Assembly (NCBI GenBank): GCA_037445025.1
Contig: JBBILI010000031.1
Location: 1-64,000, forward strand
DNA length: 64,000 nucleotides
Direction of reading: 5' to 3'
Origin: CAIQQQ01 sp037445025
Lineage (GTDB): Bacteria; Pseudomonadota; Alphaproteobacteria; Acetobacterales; Acetobacteraceae
The notes under the pieces are model-generated. The model saw nothing but the letters and a program-made list of their open reading frames with translations. It had not been told where the DNA came from and searched no databases. How positions within the stretch are numbered: position 1 is the first letter of the stretch; each line of letters opens with the position of its first letter. Position numbers and translations under genes: made by a program. This document shows positions 16,217 through 24,060 of the stretch, piece by piece.

Positions 16217-17001
16217 GCGTGGCTCGCGTGCAGCTTGGCGGCGAGGCGAGCGCCAAGATAGGCCTCGATGACAGCGGGCTCGCTGCGCACCCGCGCGGGC
16301 GGGCCCTCGAAGATCCTGCGGCCGAAATTGAGCACAGTGATGTGGTCGGACAGCGACATGACGAACCCCATGTCGTGCTCGACCAGCAGCACAGTGGTGC
16401 TGCCCGCGGCGATACGGCGGACCAGTTCGGCCAGCGCCGCGGTTTCCGCCGGGTTCATGCCGGCGGCGGGCTCATCGAGCAGCAGCAGCTTCGGCTGACC
16501 TGCCATGGCGCGGGCGATCTCCAGGCGGCGCTGGTCGCCGTAGGACAGGCTGGCGGCGGGCTGGCTGGCGCGGTCGGCGAGGCCCACGAGGGCAAGCGCC
16601 TCTCTGGCCGCGGCGACGGCACGGCGTTCCTCGGCGCGGAAACCGCCAAGCCGGGTGAGGATGGACGGCAGTCCAGCGTGAAGAGTTGTGTGCAGGCCCG
16701 TGAGCACGTTCTCCAGCACCGACATCTCGGCGAAGACGCGGATGTTCTGGAACGTGCGGCCGAGCCCCAGCGCCGCGCGGCGATAGGTCGGCAGCCTCGT
16801 CACGTCGGTGCCGGCGAAGCGTAGCGTGCCCTCGCTCGGCGCCACCAGGCCGGAGATGAGGTTGAACAGCGTGGTCTTGCCCGCCCCGTTCGGCCCGATC
16901 ACCGCATGCACGCCGCCTTGCGGGATGGCGAGTTCCACGCCGTCCACCGCCACCAGGCCCTGGTAGCGGCGGGTCAGGCCCTTGGTTTCCAGCAGCATCA
17001 T
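16213..17001 (-). CDS. livG: LIV-type ABC transporter ATP-binding protein LivG
   Basis: Second ATPase of the importer, 262 residues. Walker A G-P-N-G-A-G-K-T, signature L-S-Y-G-D-Q-R-R-L-E-I-A-R, Walker B L-L-L-L-D-E-P-A-A-G-M-N-P and the G-R-T-F-Q-N-I segment identify LivG. The start is the first of two consecutive ATGs; the one at 17001 gives the ATGA overlap with livM. The protein pairs with LivF beneath the LivH-LivM membrane channel. Confidence 0.92.
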   Translation of the reverse strand: MMLLETKGLTRRYQGLVAVDGVELAIPQGGVHAVIGPNGAGKTTLFNLISGLVAPSEGTLRFAGTDVTRLPTYRRAALGLGRTFQNIRVFAEMSVLENVLTGLHTTLHAGLPSILTRLGGFRAEERRAVAAAREALALVGLADRASQPAASLSYGDQRRLEIARAMAGQPKLLLLDEPAAGMNPAETAALAELVRRIAAGSTTVLLVEHDMGFVMSLSDHITVLNFGRRIFEGPPARVRSEPAVIEAYLGARLAAKLHASHA

Positions 17002-17873
17002 GCCGCCCCGCGCCCCATGCGCGCATGGCGGGCGATACGCCCCATGCGCCAGCCGATCAGGCCACGCGGCAGGAACAGCACGGCGACGACGATGATGATC
17101 CCGTTGAACACCAGCCGCAGATCGGAGAAGCCGCGCAGCAGCTCGGGCAGCAGCGTGAGGATCCAGGCGCCGATCACCGGGGCGATCGGCGTGCCGATGC
17201 CGCCGAGCAGGGCAAACGACAGAATGGTCACCGCCGGCTCGAAGCCGTATTCGTTGGGGCCGATGAAGCTCGACTGATGCGCCGAGAGGCAGCCGGCGAC
17301 ACCGGCCAGCACGGCCGAGGTAACGAGGGCCGCAAGCTGGTAGCGCGGCACATCGACGCCCATGACGGCGGCGGCGGTGGCGTCGGCGCGCATCGCCTCC
17401 ATGGCGCGGCCGATGCGGCTGCGTCCAACCAGCCACAGAGCGGCGATGGCCAGGATGAGGCAGGCATAGATCATCCAGGTATCGGCCTTTTCGGGAATGC
17501 CGTTGAGGCCCATGGCGCCGCCGACCAGATCGACATTGACGTAGACGGCCCGCAGCACCTCGCCGAGCCCGATGGTGGCGATGGCAAGATACACGCCGGA
17601 CAGGCGCAGTGTGGGAATGCCGATGGCCAGCGCGAAGGCCACCGGCACCACGCAGCTCGCCGGCAGCACCACGTAGAACGGCAGCTGCAGCTTCAGCGTC
17701 ATCAATGCGCCGGAATAGGCGCCGAGACCCATGAACGCCGCCTGCCCCAGCGAGAGCTGGCCCACGGCGAGGACGACATACATTGCCAGCGCCAACAGCC
17801 CGTTGATGCCGAGCGCGTTGATGACGTTGCCATAGGTCCAGAGAAGATCATCGAGCCAGGGGGGGATGGTCAT
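16998..17873 (-). CDS. livM: LIV-type ABC transporter permease LivM
   Basis: Inner-membrane permease of 291 residues with about eight to ten hydrophobic segments. It carries the LivM pattern G-Q-L-S-L-G-Q-A-A-F-M-G-L-G-A-Y near residue 42 and L-R-L-S-G-V-Y-L-A-I-A-T-I-G near 90. The ATG at 17873 shares ATGA with livH, and the stop overlaps livG, so all four transporter genes are translationally coupled. The solute is predicted to be a branched-chain amino acid or similar small molecule; the genes alone do not prove which. Confidence 0.9.
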   Translation of the reverse strand: MTIPPWLDDLLWTYGNVINALGINGLLALAMYVVLAVGQLSLGQAAFMGLGAYSGALMTLKLQLPFYVVLPASCVVPVAFALAIGIPTLRLSGVYLAIATIGLGEVLRAVYVNVDLVGGAMGLNGIPEKADTWMIYACLILAIAALWLVGRSRIGRAMEAMRADATAAAVMGVDVPRYQLAALVTSAVLAGVAGCLSAHQSSFIGPNEYGFEPAVTILSFALLGGIGTPIAPVIGAWILTLLPELLRGFSDLRLVFNGIIIVVAVLFLPRGLIGWRMGRIARHARMGRGAA

Positions 17874-18751
17874 GCGCGGCGCACCGTGGACAGGCCGAAC
17901 AGACCCTGCGGGCGCGTCCAGAGCACCGCCACCAGGATCAGGAACGCCACGGCCTCCTTGAGATTGGAGGACAGATAACCGGCGGTCAGCACCTCGATCA
18001 CGCCCAAAGCAAGCCCCGCGATCAGCGCGCCGCGCACATCGCCCAGGCCGCCGACGATGATGACGACAAAGCCGCGCAGCATCATCGACTCGCCCATGAA
18101 TGGCTGGATGGCGTTGAAGTTGAGGCCGATCAGCACGCCCCCAGCCCCGGCCAGCGTGCCGGAGAGGAAGGAGACGAGCATCGCCAGCCGCCCGGTGTCG
18201 ATGCCCATCAGCCCCGCCGCATCCGGCTGCTCGGCCATGGCACGCAGGGCAAGGCCGAGGCGGGTGGCGCGCAGCAGGGCGAGCAGGGCCGCGACCAGCA
18301 CGATGGTGGCGGCCAGGATCAGCAGCTGGGCGGCGGTGACGCGCACGCCGAGGATCTCGTAGGCGTCGGCACTGATCAGGGCCGGCGGCAGGCGCTGGAT
18401 GTCCGGGCCGAGCCAGGCGGTCATGCCGGAGTACAGCGCCAGCACGCCGCCGAGGGTGACCATCAGCGAGGCCAGCTCCGGCGCCTTCTGCCGGCGCAGG
18501 CGGGTGAGCAGCACGGCGTCGATCACGATGGCTGCGAGACCGGAGCCGATGGCCGCGAGCGGGAGAATGACCAGGATCGGCAATGGCGCGAGCCGGCTCA
18601 GCCCAAGGGCCAGGAAGGCGCCCGCGGTGAAATAGAACCCGTAGGTGAGGTTGATCACCCGCAGCACGCCGAACATCAGCGTGAAGCCGAGGGCGAACAG
18701 AGCATAGGTGGCGCCAAGCAGGACGCCGTTGACGAGCTGCTGGGCGAGCAT
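17870..18751 (-). CDS. livH: LIV-type ABC transporter permease LivH
   Basis: Inner-membrane permease of 293 residues. The N-terminal Q-Q-L-V-N-G-V-L-L-G-A-T-Y-A-L-F-A-L-G and the R-A-M-A-E-Q-P-D-A-A loop near residue 190 are standard for LivH. It is separated from the upstream binding-protein gene by about 108 bases that contain a strong hairpin; the later genes follow without gaps. Confidence 0.9.
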   Translation of the reverse strand: MLAQQLVNGVLLGATYALFALGFTLMFGVLRVINLTYGFYFTAGAFLALGLSRLAPLPILVILPLAAIGSGLAAIVIDAVLLTRLRRQKAPELASLMVTLGGVLALYSGMTAWLGPDIQRLPPALISADAYEILGVRVTAAQLLILAATIVLVAALLALLRATRLGLALRAMAEQPDAAGLMGIDTGRLAMLVSFLSGTLAGAGGVLIGLNFNAIQPFMGESMMLRGFVVIIVGGLGDVRGALIAGLALGVIEVLTAGYLSSNLKEAVAFLILVAVLWTRPQGLFGLSTVRRA

Positions 18752-18780
18752 CGTGCGAGGGACCGATAAAAACGATATGG

Positions 18781-18807
18781 ACCCATGCCGGGTGATCCGG
18801 CATGGGT
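18781..18807. terminator. Hairpin between the binding-protein gene and livH, probable attenuator
   Basis: ACCCATGCCGG and its exact reverse complement CCGGCATGGGT flank a five-base loop. On the transcribed (minus) strand a short T-rich stretch follows some bases later. Stem-loops after the binding-protein gene of ABC operons commonly stabilise or end part of the transcripts so that the binding protein is made in excess; that role here is inference. Confidence 0.55.
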
Positions 18808-18859
18808 GTTATGCGAGACCTGGGCTCATAGAACAGTCACAAACCAGGCGCCAGAGTGG

Positions 18860-19981
18860 CTACTTCAGAACGGTGAACTTGCCGCCCTGCATGGTCAGCA
18901 CCACCACGCCCTCGGTGGAGGCGGGATCGCGATGATCGGTGAACTTGAAGGGGCCCATCACGCCGGTGAAGTCGGTTTTCGCCAGGGCGGCCGAGACCTT
19001 CTCCGGGTCGGCCGCGCCGGCGGCATCGATCGCCTTGGCCACGATCTTCAGCGCGTCATAGGCCTGGCCCGCGAACTGGTCGGGGTCCTTGTTGTACTTC
19101 GCCCGGAAATCGGCCACGAACTTCTCGTTGATCGGATCCTTCTTGGCGATGAACCAGGGCGAACCCACGATCAGCCCGTCAGCGGCGGCGCCTGCGATCT
19201 CGCCGAGCTTGGGCGAGTTGGCACCGTTGCCGCCGATGAACAGGGTTTCCTTGCCGAAGCCGAGCTGGCGGGCCTGCAGCAGCACGCCGGAGGTGGGCTC
19301 GACCAACGCGGAGAGGCCGATCGCATCCGGCTTCAGCGCCTTGATCTTGGTGAGCTGGGCGGAGAAATCCGTGTCCTTCGAGCCGAACGTCTCGATGGTG
19401 ACGATCTTGAGGCCCACCTTGTCCGCCGTCGCCTTCATCACCTCGAAGCCCGACTTCGCGAAGGCTTCGTCGTTGGCGTACATCAGCGCGATGGTCTTCA
19501 CGCCGCGCTTCATCGCCGCCTTCATCGTCACCGGCAGCACGTCGCTTTCCGGCAGCGAGGTGCGGAACACGTAGGGCCCGATATCGGTGATGCCGGTGGC
19601 GGTGGTGGAGGTGCCGATGATCGGGATCTTGCGCTCGTTGACCACGGGGCCGACGGCGAACATCTCGGTCGACAGGGTCGGCCCGATGATGGCGATCACC
19701 TTGTCGCGCCCGATCAGCTTGCGCGCCGCGTTGATCGCCTGGTCCTTCTGGCCGGCGCTGTCTTCGACGGTGAGTGCGATCTTGCGGCCGCCGAGCACGC
19801 CTTTGGCGTTGATCTCGTCGAGCGCCAGGTCGAGCCCGGCCTTGATGGCCACGCCGTAGGCGGCGGCGGGGCCGGAGAGAATCTCGACGGCACCGACCGG
19901 AACCGGCTGGGCCCAGGCAGCCGTGGTGGCGAAGGCGGGTGCGGCGGCCAGCAGGGCGGCCACGAACGTTCTGCGCAGCAT
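18860..19981 (-). CDS. Periplasmic binding protein of LIV-type ABC transporter
   Basis: Type I periplasmic binding protein of 373 residues. A signal peptide of about 24 residues ends A-W-A-QP. The mature N-terminus P-V-G-A-V-E-I-L-S-G-P-A-A-A-Y-G is typical of LivJ/LivK-like proteins, and the ligand-site segment I-G-P-T-L-S-T-E near 100 is conserved. It delivers the solute to LivHMGF encoded downstream on the same strand. Branched-chain amino acids are the default guess; relatives also bind amides or aromatic acids. I took the ATG at 19981 because it directly begins the signal peptide. Confidence 0.88.
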   Translation of the reverse strand: MLRRTFVAALLAAAPAFATTAAWAQPVPVGAVEILSGPAAAYGVAIKAGLDLALDEINAKGVLGGRKIALTVEDSAGQKDQAINAARKLIGRDKVIAIIGPTLSTEMFAVGPVVNERKIPIIGTSTTATGITDIGPYVFRTSLPESDVLPVTMKAAMKRGVKTIALMYANDEAFAKSGFEVMKATADKVGLKIVTIETFGSKDTDFSAQLTKIKALKPDAIGLSALVEPTSGVLLQARQLGFGKETLFIGGNGANSPKLGEIAGAAADGLIVGSPWFIAKKDPINEKFVADFRAKYNKDPDQFAGQAYDALKIVAKAIDAAGAADPEKVSAALAKTDFTGVMGPFKFTDHRDPASTEGVVVLTMQGGKFTVLK

Positions 19982-20081
19982 CGGCGTTTTCCCCCGTAAG
20001 AATATTGCGCGAAACCTATCCCAAAGCCGGGGCAGGTCAAGCAAGGCTTGCACGCGGGACGCAGGCAGGCGATCCAGGCAT

Positions 20082-20882
20082 ATGACCCAAACCCTGCGCA
20101 TCGCCACCTGGAACATCAACTCCCTGCGGCTGCGCCTGCCGTTGCTGACACCGCTGGTGCAGGCGCTGCAACCGGACGTGCTGTGCCTGCAGGAGACCAA
20201 GGTGCCGGACGAGTTGTTCCCCGGCGAGAGCCTGCCGGAGCTCGGCTTTCCCCATGTGCTGCGGGCGGGGATGAAAGGATACAACGGCGTTGCCATCCTC
20301 TCCCGCCTGCCGATCGCGGCGCTGGAGAGTGTGCCGGACTGGTGCGGCCGGTCGGATTGCCGGCATGTGGCGGGCGTGATCGCCATGCCGTCCGGCGCGG
20401 TGACGATCCACAATTTCTACGTCCCCGCCGGCGGCGACGTGGCAGACCGGGAGCAGAACCCGAAATTCGGCCACAAGCTCGATTTCATTGCCGAAGCGCG
20501 TGACTGGTTCACCGCCAACCCGCCCAAACGCGCCGTGCTGGTCGGCGACCTCAACATCGCCCCGCTGGAACACGATGTCTGGAGCCACAAGCAGTTGCTC
20601 GACGTGGTCAGCCACACGCCGGTGGAGACCACGGGCCTGCTGGACTGGCAGGCAAAAGGTTTTGTCGATGCGGTGCGCGCCCATGTGCCGGACGATCAGA
20701 AGCTCTACACGTGGTGGTCCTACCGCAACCGCGACTGGCGCACCTCTGACCGCGGCCGCAGGCTCGACCATGTGTGGATCACGCCGGACCTGACATCGCG
20801 CAGCTTCACCGTGCTGAAGGATGCGCGGGACTGGGAGAAGGGGTCGGACCATGTTCCGGTTTGCGTCGAGGTGGGGGTTTAG
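20082..20882 (+). CDS. xth: Exodeoxyribonuclease III (AP endonuclease)
   Basis: DNA-repair nuclease of the exonuclease III family, 266 residues, cutting at abasic sites and degrading 3' ends. Metal and catalytic motifs are intact: W-N-I-N-S near residue 10, L-Q-E-T-K with E38, G-D-L-N-I-A-P near 165, and the final S-D-H-V-P-V. R-R-L-D-H-V-W is the family product loop. The ATG at 20082 begins the conserved M-x-L-R-I-A-T-W. It is monocistronic, divergent from the binding-protein gene. Confidence 0.93.
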   Translation: MTQTLRIATWNINSLRLRLPLLTPLVQALQPDVLCLQETKVPDELFPGESLPELGFPHVLRAGMKGYNGVAILSRLPIAALESVPDWCGRSDCRHVAGVIAMPSGAVTIHNFYVPAGGDVADREQNPKFGHKLDFIAEARDWFTANPPKRAVLVGDLNIAPLEHDVWSHKQLLDVVSHTPVETTGLLDWQAKGFVDAVRAHVPDDQKLYTWWSYRNRDWRTSDRGRRLDHVWITPDLTSRSFTVLKDARDWEKGSDHVPVCVEVGV

Positions 20883-20926
20883 AAAGGGCTTGCTGTAGCT
20901 ACAGGTTGCAGCTACCGTTTGGCCAA

Positions 20927-20934
20927 CTACGTAG
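20927..20934. promoter_or_regulatory. Short palindrome upstream of brnTA
   Basis: CTACGTAG lies 65 bases before brnT, near a repeated GTAGCTAC/GCAGCTAC motif at 20894-20915. BrnA antitoxins repress their own promoters through palindromes, so this is a candidate operator; the match is short and may be chance. Confidence 0.3.
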
Positions 20935-20998
20935 ATGTCCCGATTGCGTTCCCATCTCTCGAATCCTGCGCTGCCGTGGGCATCACGCGGAACAGGGC

Positions 20999-21280
20999 AT
21001 GGAACCGAGCGGGTTCGAATGGGACGAAGCCAAGCGGCGCAGCAACCTGGCCAAGCACGGGATTGATTTCCCCCTCGCAACCGCCGTGTTCGGTACGCCC
21101 TATGTTTTTCAGGAGGCCGGATCGGTCGGAGATGAACAACGTTGGCGGGCAACCGGATGGCTGGGCGACCGTTGTGTGTCGGTCATCTTCACCCATTGGA
21201 ACGGCCTGTTTCGCCTCATCTCGGCCCGGAGAGCACGCCATGCAGAACGACAGCACTACCAAGAGATATTCGCGCACTGA
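20999..21280 (+). CDS. brnT: BrnT family toxin
   Basis: The 93-residue protein matches BrnT, the RelE-fold ribonuclease toxin of the type II BrnT/BrnA system. Visible features are the N-terminal F-E-W-D-E-A-K-R-x-x-N-x-x-K-H-G-I-D-F, a central R-W-x-x-x-G-W-L, and the C-terminal R-L-I-S-A-R-R-A-R-x-x-E-R-x-x-Y. The start at 20999 gives normal length. It overlaps the antitoxin gene by 41 bases, so expression is coupled. All recognisable toxin residues appear intact, so it is likely functional. Confidence 0.88.
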   Translation: MEPSGFEWDEAKRRSNLAKHGIDFPLATAVFGTPYVFQEAGSVGDEQRWRATGWLGDRCVSVIFTHWNGLFRLISARRARHAERQHYQEIFAH

Positions 21281-21566
21281 GATACAGCAGATGATCGCCC
21301 GCGGAGAGGACCAGACCGACCACGCCCGCCTCGCCGCGATGACGGACGAGGAGATCGAGCGCAACGGCGAGGAAGATCTGCGCGAGCACGGCATCCCGCT
21401 CGACTGGTATGTCGACGCCGTGGCCGTCCGCCCCGATCCCAAGAAGCTGATCTCGCTGCGCCTCGACCCTGATGTGGTGGCGTGGTTCCGCAGCCAGGGG
21501 CCGGGCTACCAGACGCGCATCAACGCCGTGCTGCGGGCCTACATGCAACACGCCACCACCGGCTGA
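21240..21566 (+). CDS. brnA: BrnA family antitoxin
   Basis: Antitoxin partner of BrnT, 108 residues. The C-terminal half, K-K-L-I-S-L-R-L-D-P-D-V-V-A-W-F then G-Y-Q-T-R-I-N-A-V-L-R, is the BrnA ribbon-helix-helix DNA-binding domain; the acidic N-terminal half (about 30-60, rich in D and E) is expected to wrap the toxin. Such complexes bind their own promoter. Gene order toxin-antitoxin with overlap is normal for this family. Confidence 0.88.
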   Translation: MQNDSTTKRYSRTEIQQMIARGEDQTDHARLAAMTDEEIERNGEEDLREHGIPLDWYVDAVAVRPDPKKLISLRLDPDVVAWFRSQGPGYQTRINAVLRAYMQHATTG

Positions 21567-21634
21567 ACCCGTTCCGCACGCCCATCGCCGCCCGCGGGCG
21601 CGGCAAGGGACTGGCGCGATCGTCGTGGACCCGG

Positions 21635-21994
21635 TCAGGACTGTTCTGGCGAAGGGCCTGGGCAATAAAGCTCGTATAGCGTGCCGAGCAGGCGCAGCAC
21701 CTTGGGATCGGCCACGGCATAGAAGATCCGCTTGCCATGCCGCCGCGTCGAAACCAGGCCTTCCGCGCGCAGCACGCCGAGCTGCTGGGACAGCGTCGGC
21801 TGGCGGATCTGCAGCAGCAGCTCCAGCTCGCTCACCGACGCCTCGCCCTGCGACAGCTGGCACAGCAGCAGCAGCCGGTCCTCGTTGGCCAGCACGCGCA
21901 GCGTGCCGGTGGCGACGGACGCGGCCGCCCGCATCAACGCGGGATCGACCGGCGCGTGCGAAGGCGCAGCGGTGGGAGCTTGGCTTGTTGTCAT
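21635..21994 (-). CDS. ArsR-family sulfide/persulfide-type repressor, BigR/SqrR-like
   Basis: Winged-helix ArsR/SmtB protein of 119 residues. It lacks the metal-binding ELCVCD motif but has C45 in L-L-C-Q-L and C111 in Y-C-P, spaced like the two redox cysteines of BigR and SqrR, which form a tetrasulfide bridge with reactive sulfur. The recognition helix is about Q65-L75 (Q-P-T-L-S-Q-Q-L). It is divergent from a DUF2892 gene and an AhpD-like gene, its likely targets; DUF2892 proteins often sit in BigR operons. I place the start at 21994, after an AT-rich leader. Confidence 0.82.
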   Translation of the reverse strand: MTTSQAPTAAPSHAPVDPALMRAAASVATGTLRVLANEDRLLLLCQLSQGEASVSELELLLQIRQPTLSQQLGVLRAEGLVSTRRHGKRIFYAVADPKVLRLLGTLYELYCPGPSPEQS

Positions 21995-22040
21995 CTTATG
22001 CTCATATAGTTTATTGAAAAACATTATGTCAAAAAGTATG
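21995..22040. promoter_or_regulatory. AT-rich divergent promoter/operator region
   Basis: About 45 AT-rich bases between the BigR-like gene and the DUF2892 gene, including CATATAGTTTATTG and CATTATG. In GC-rich surroundings this is the probable promoter and repressor site for both directions. No exact match to a published operator is claimed. Confidence 0.4.
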
Positions 22041-22088
22041 GTGTTTGCACGACGGCAGACCGGCCGCCGTGAACCGGGACACACCACC

Positions 22089-22283
22089 ATGACCCCCAAT
22101 ATCGGCCCGCTCGACCGCACCCTTCGCATCATTCTGGGCCTCGGCCTCATCGCCGCCAGCCTCGCCGGCCTGATCGGCCCCTGGGGCTATATCGGCATCA
22201 TTCCGCTGGTCACCGCCGCCGTGCGGTTCTGCCCGGCCTATCGGCTGGTGGGCCTCAACACCTGCCCCCTCCCCCGACTCTGA
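22089..22283 (+). CDS. DUF2892 small membrane protein
   Basis: A 64-residue protein with two membrane segments (about 12-28 and 33-50). Its pattern N-I-G-x-x-D-R-x-x-R, then G-x-G and C-P-A-Y near the end, is the DUF2892 domain also found at the C-terminus of YgaP rhodaneses. Such proteins are common in sulfur-responsive operons, and the divergent BigR-like repressor supports that setting. The exact function is unknown. C-P-A-Y-R-L-V-G-L-N-T-C gives two cysteines near the C-terminus, as is usual. Confidence 0.82.
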   Translation: MTPNIGPLDRTLRIILGLGLIAASLAGLIGPWGYIGIIPLVTAAVRFCPAYRLVGLNTCPLPRL

Positions 22284-22298
22284 ACCGGAGTGCGTGCC

Positions 22299-22664
22299 AT
22301 GACCGCACATGTCTCGTATCGCGACCTCACCGCCGATGTGTCGCGCAACCTCGCCACCCTGCGCGCCGACCTGCCGGAGGTGATGAAGGGCTTCAATGAC
22401 CTCGCCCGCGCCGCCACCCAGGACGGCGCGCTGGACCGCAAGACCAAGGAACTGATCGCGCTGGCGCTCGGCGTGGCGGCGCGCTGCGACGCCTGCATCG
22501 GCTTTCACACCCGCACCCTGGTCGGGCTCGGAACCACCAAGGCGGAGCTGGAGGAGATGCTGGCCGTGGCCGTGTACATGGGCGGCGGACCGTCGCTGAT
22601 GTATGCCGCCAACGCCGTGGCGGCGTTCGAGGAGTTCACAGCGCCCAAGCAGCAGGCAGCCTGA
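22299..22664 (+). CDS. AhpD-like carboxymuconolactone decarboxylase family protein
   Basis: A 121-residue CMD-domain protein. The redox motif C-D-A-C followed by I-G-F-H (about 66-73) is that of AhpD-type peroxidase partners rather than true carboxymuconolactone decarboxylases. The start ATG at 22299 has CCGGAG eight bases upstream; an in-frame GTG at 22290 is less likely. It follows the DUF2892 gene by 15 bases, so both are probably controlled by the divergent BigR-like repressor. A thiol-dependent antioxidant role is the reasonable guess. It ends 13 bases from the convergent pobA. Confidence 0.82.
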   Translation: MTAHVSYRDLTADVSRNLATLRADLPEVMKGFNDLARAATQDGALDRKTKELIALALGVAARCDACIGFHTRTLVGLGTTKAELEEMLAVAVYMGGGPSLMYAANAVAAFEEFTAPKQQAA

Positions 22665-22677
22665 CCGGCCGGCCGGC

Positions 22678-23850
22678 TCACATCAACGGCAGCCCGACAT
22701 AGTTCTCGGCCAGCGTGGTCGCGGCCGCCCGCGATGAGGTGACATAGTCGAGTTCGGCCAGCTGCACCCGCTGGTCGAACGCGCCGGCGCCGTCGAAATT
22801 GTGCAGCATCGACGTCATCCACCAGGAGAACCGCTGCACCTTCCAGATGCGGCGCAGGCACGTGGCGGAATAGGTCTCCAGGCCGTCGCTGTTGGCCTGG
22901 GCGTAATGCCGCTCCAGCGCACGCGCCAGCACCGCCACGTCGCCGACCGCGAGGTTCATGCCCTTGGCCCCGGTCGGCGGCACGATATGGGCGGCATCGC
23001 CCAGCAGAAACAGCCGCCCGGCCCGCATCGGCTCGGCGACGTAGCTGCGCATCGCCGTGACACCTTTCTGGATGATCGGGCCTTCGGTCAGCACGAAGCC
23101 TTCATTGTCGGCGAGCCTGGTGTGCAGCTCGCGCCAGATCCGGTCGTCCGACCACGCGTTGGCGTCCTCGTCGGGCGCGCATTGCAGATAGAACCGGCCG
23201 ATCGTGGGGCTGCGCATCGACAGCAGCGCGAAGCCGTTGGCATGGCGCGCGTAGACCAGCTCCTCCGACGACGGCGACACCTCGGCCAGAATGCCGAGCC
23301 AGCCGAACGGGTAGATGCGGTCGTAATCGCTGATGAACCCGGCCGGCAGCGAGGGCCGGCAGATGCCGTGAAATCCGTCGCAGCCGGCGATGAAGTCGCA
23401 GTCCAGCACCGTCTCCATGCCGTTCTCGGAAAAGCGGATCTGCGGCGTGTCGGTCTCGTAGCCGTGCACGCTCACGTCGGTGACCTCGAAACGGATATCG
23501 CCGCCATCGGCCAGACGCTGCGCCACCAGGTCGCGCACCACCTCGTGCTGGCCGTAGACCATGACCGACTTGCCGGTGAGCTCCTGGAAGTCGATACGCC
23601 GGCTGGTGCCGCCAAAGCGCAGGATGGTGCCGTGGTGCAGCAGCCCCTCGCGGTCCATGCGCGCGCCCAGCCCGCACTGGCGCAGCAGCTCGGCCGCCTC
23701 GTGCTCCAGCACGCCGGCGCGGATGCGGTTCTCGATATACGTGCGGCTGCGCGTCTCCAGCACCACGCTGTCGATCCCCTGCAGATGCAGCAGATGCGAC
23801 AGCAGCAGTCCGGCCGGCCCGGCGCCGACGATGCCGATCTGGGTCTTCAT
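22678..23850 (-). CDS. pobA: 4-hydroxybenzoate 3-monooxygenase
   Basis: FAD-dependent aromatic hydroxylase converting 4-hydroxybenzoate to protocatechuate. The 390-residue length is standard for PobA. The FAD-binding G-A-G-P-A-G-L-L-L-S sits at residues 8-17, R-A-G-V-L-E-H near 44 is a family signature, and the second flavin motif L-F-L-L-G-D-A-A-H-I-V-P-P-T-G-A-K-G near 280 is intact. Together with vanAB it supplies protocatechuate; no ring-cleavage genes are in the window. It is divergent from an aromatic-type ABC operon. Confidence 0.92.
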   Translation of the reverse strand: MKTQIGIVGAGPAGLLLSHLLHLQGIDSVVLETRSRTYIENRIRAGVLEHEAAELLRQCGLGARMDREGLLHHGTILRFGGTSRRIDFQELTGKSVMVYGQHEVVRDLVAQRLADGGDIRFEVTDVSVHGYETDTPQIRFSENGMETVLDCDFIAGCDGFHGICRPSLPAGFISDYDRIYPFGWLGILAEVSPSSEELVYARHANGFALLSMRSPTIGRFYLQCAPDEDANAWSDDRIWRELHTRLADNEGFVLTEGPIIQKGVTAMRSYVAEPMRAGRLFLLGDAAHIVPPTGAKGMNLAVGDVAVLARALERHYAQANSDGLETYSATCLRRIWKVQRFSWWMTSMLHNFDGAGAFDQRVQLAELDYVTSSRAAATTLAENYVGLPLM

Positions 23851-23971
23851 GCACTCAACTCCTGGACGTTGGCCGGCTCATCGCGGCGAACTGGTCGTAC
23901 GGCCATGCACGCGCGCGCCGCTGTGTTGCACATTCCGCGTGACCCGCATCGAAGCCATCCGATGGTTACAT

Positions 23972-23990
23972 TTGCAACAAGTTGACGCAA
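23972..23990. promoter_or_regulatory. Candidate operator between pobA and the second LIV operon
   Basis: TTGC and GCAA flank an 11-base centre in the 210-base divergent gap, a LysR-like T-N11-A arrangement. There is no regulator gene adjacent, so this is only a candidate. Confidence 0.25.
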
Positions 23991-24060
23991 GCCTGCGCCT
24001 CGCGCAGGTTGCCGCGCAACGCGGCAAGATTGCCACGATTCATGTCTGGGGAGATCGTCC

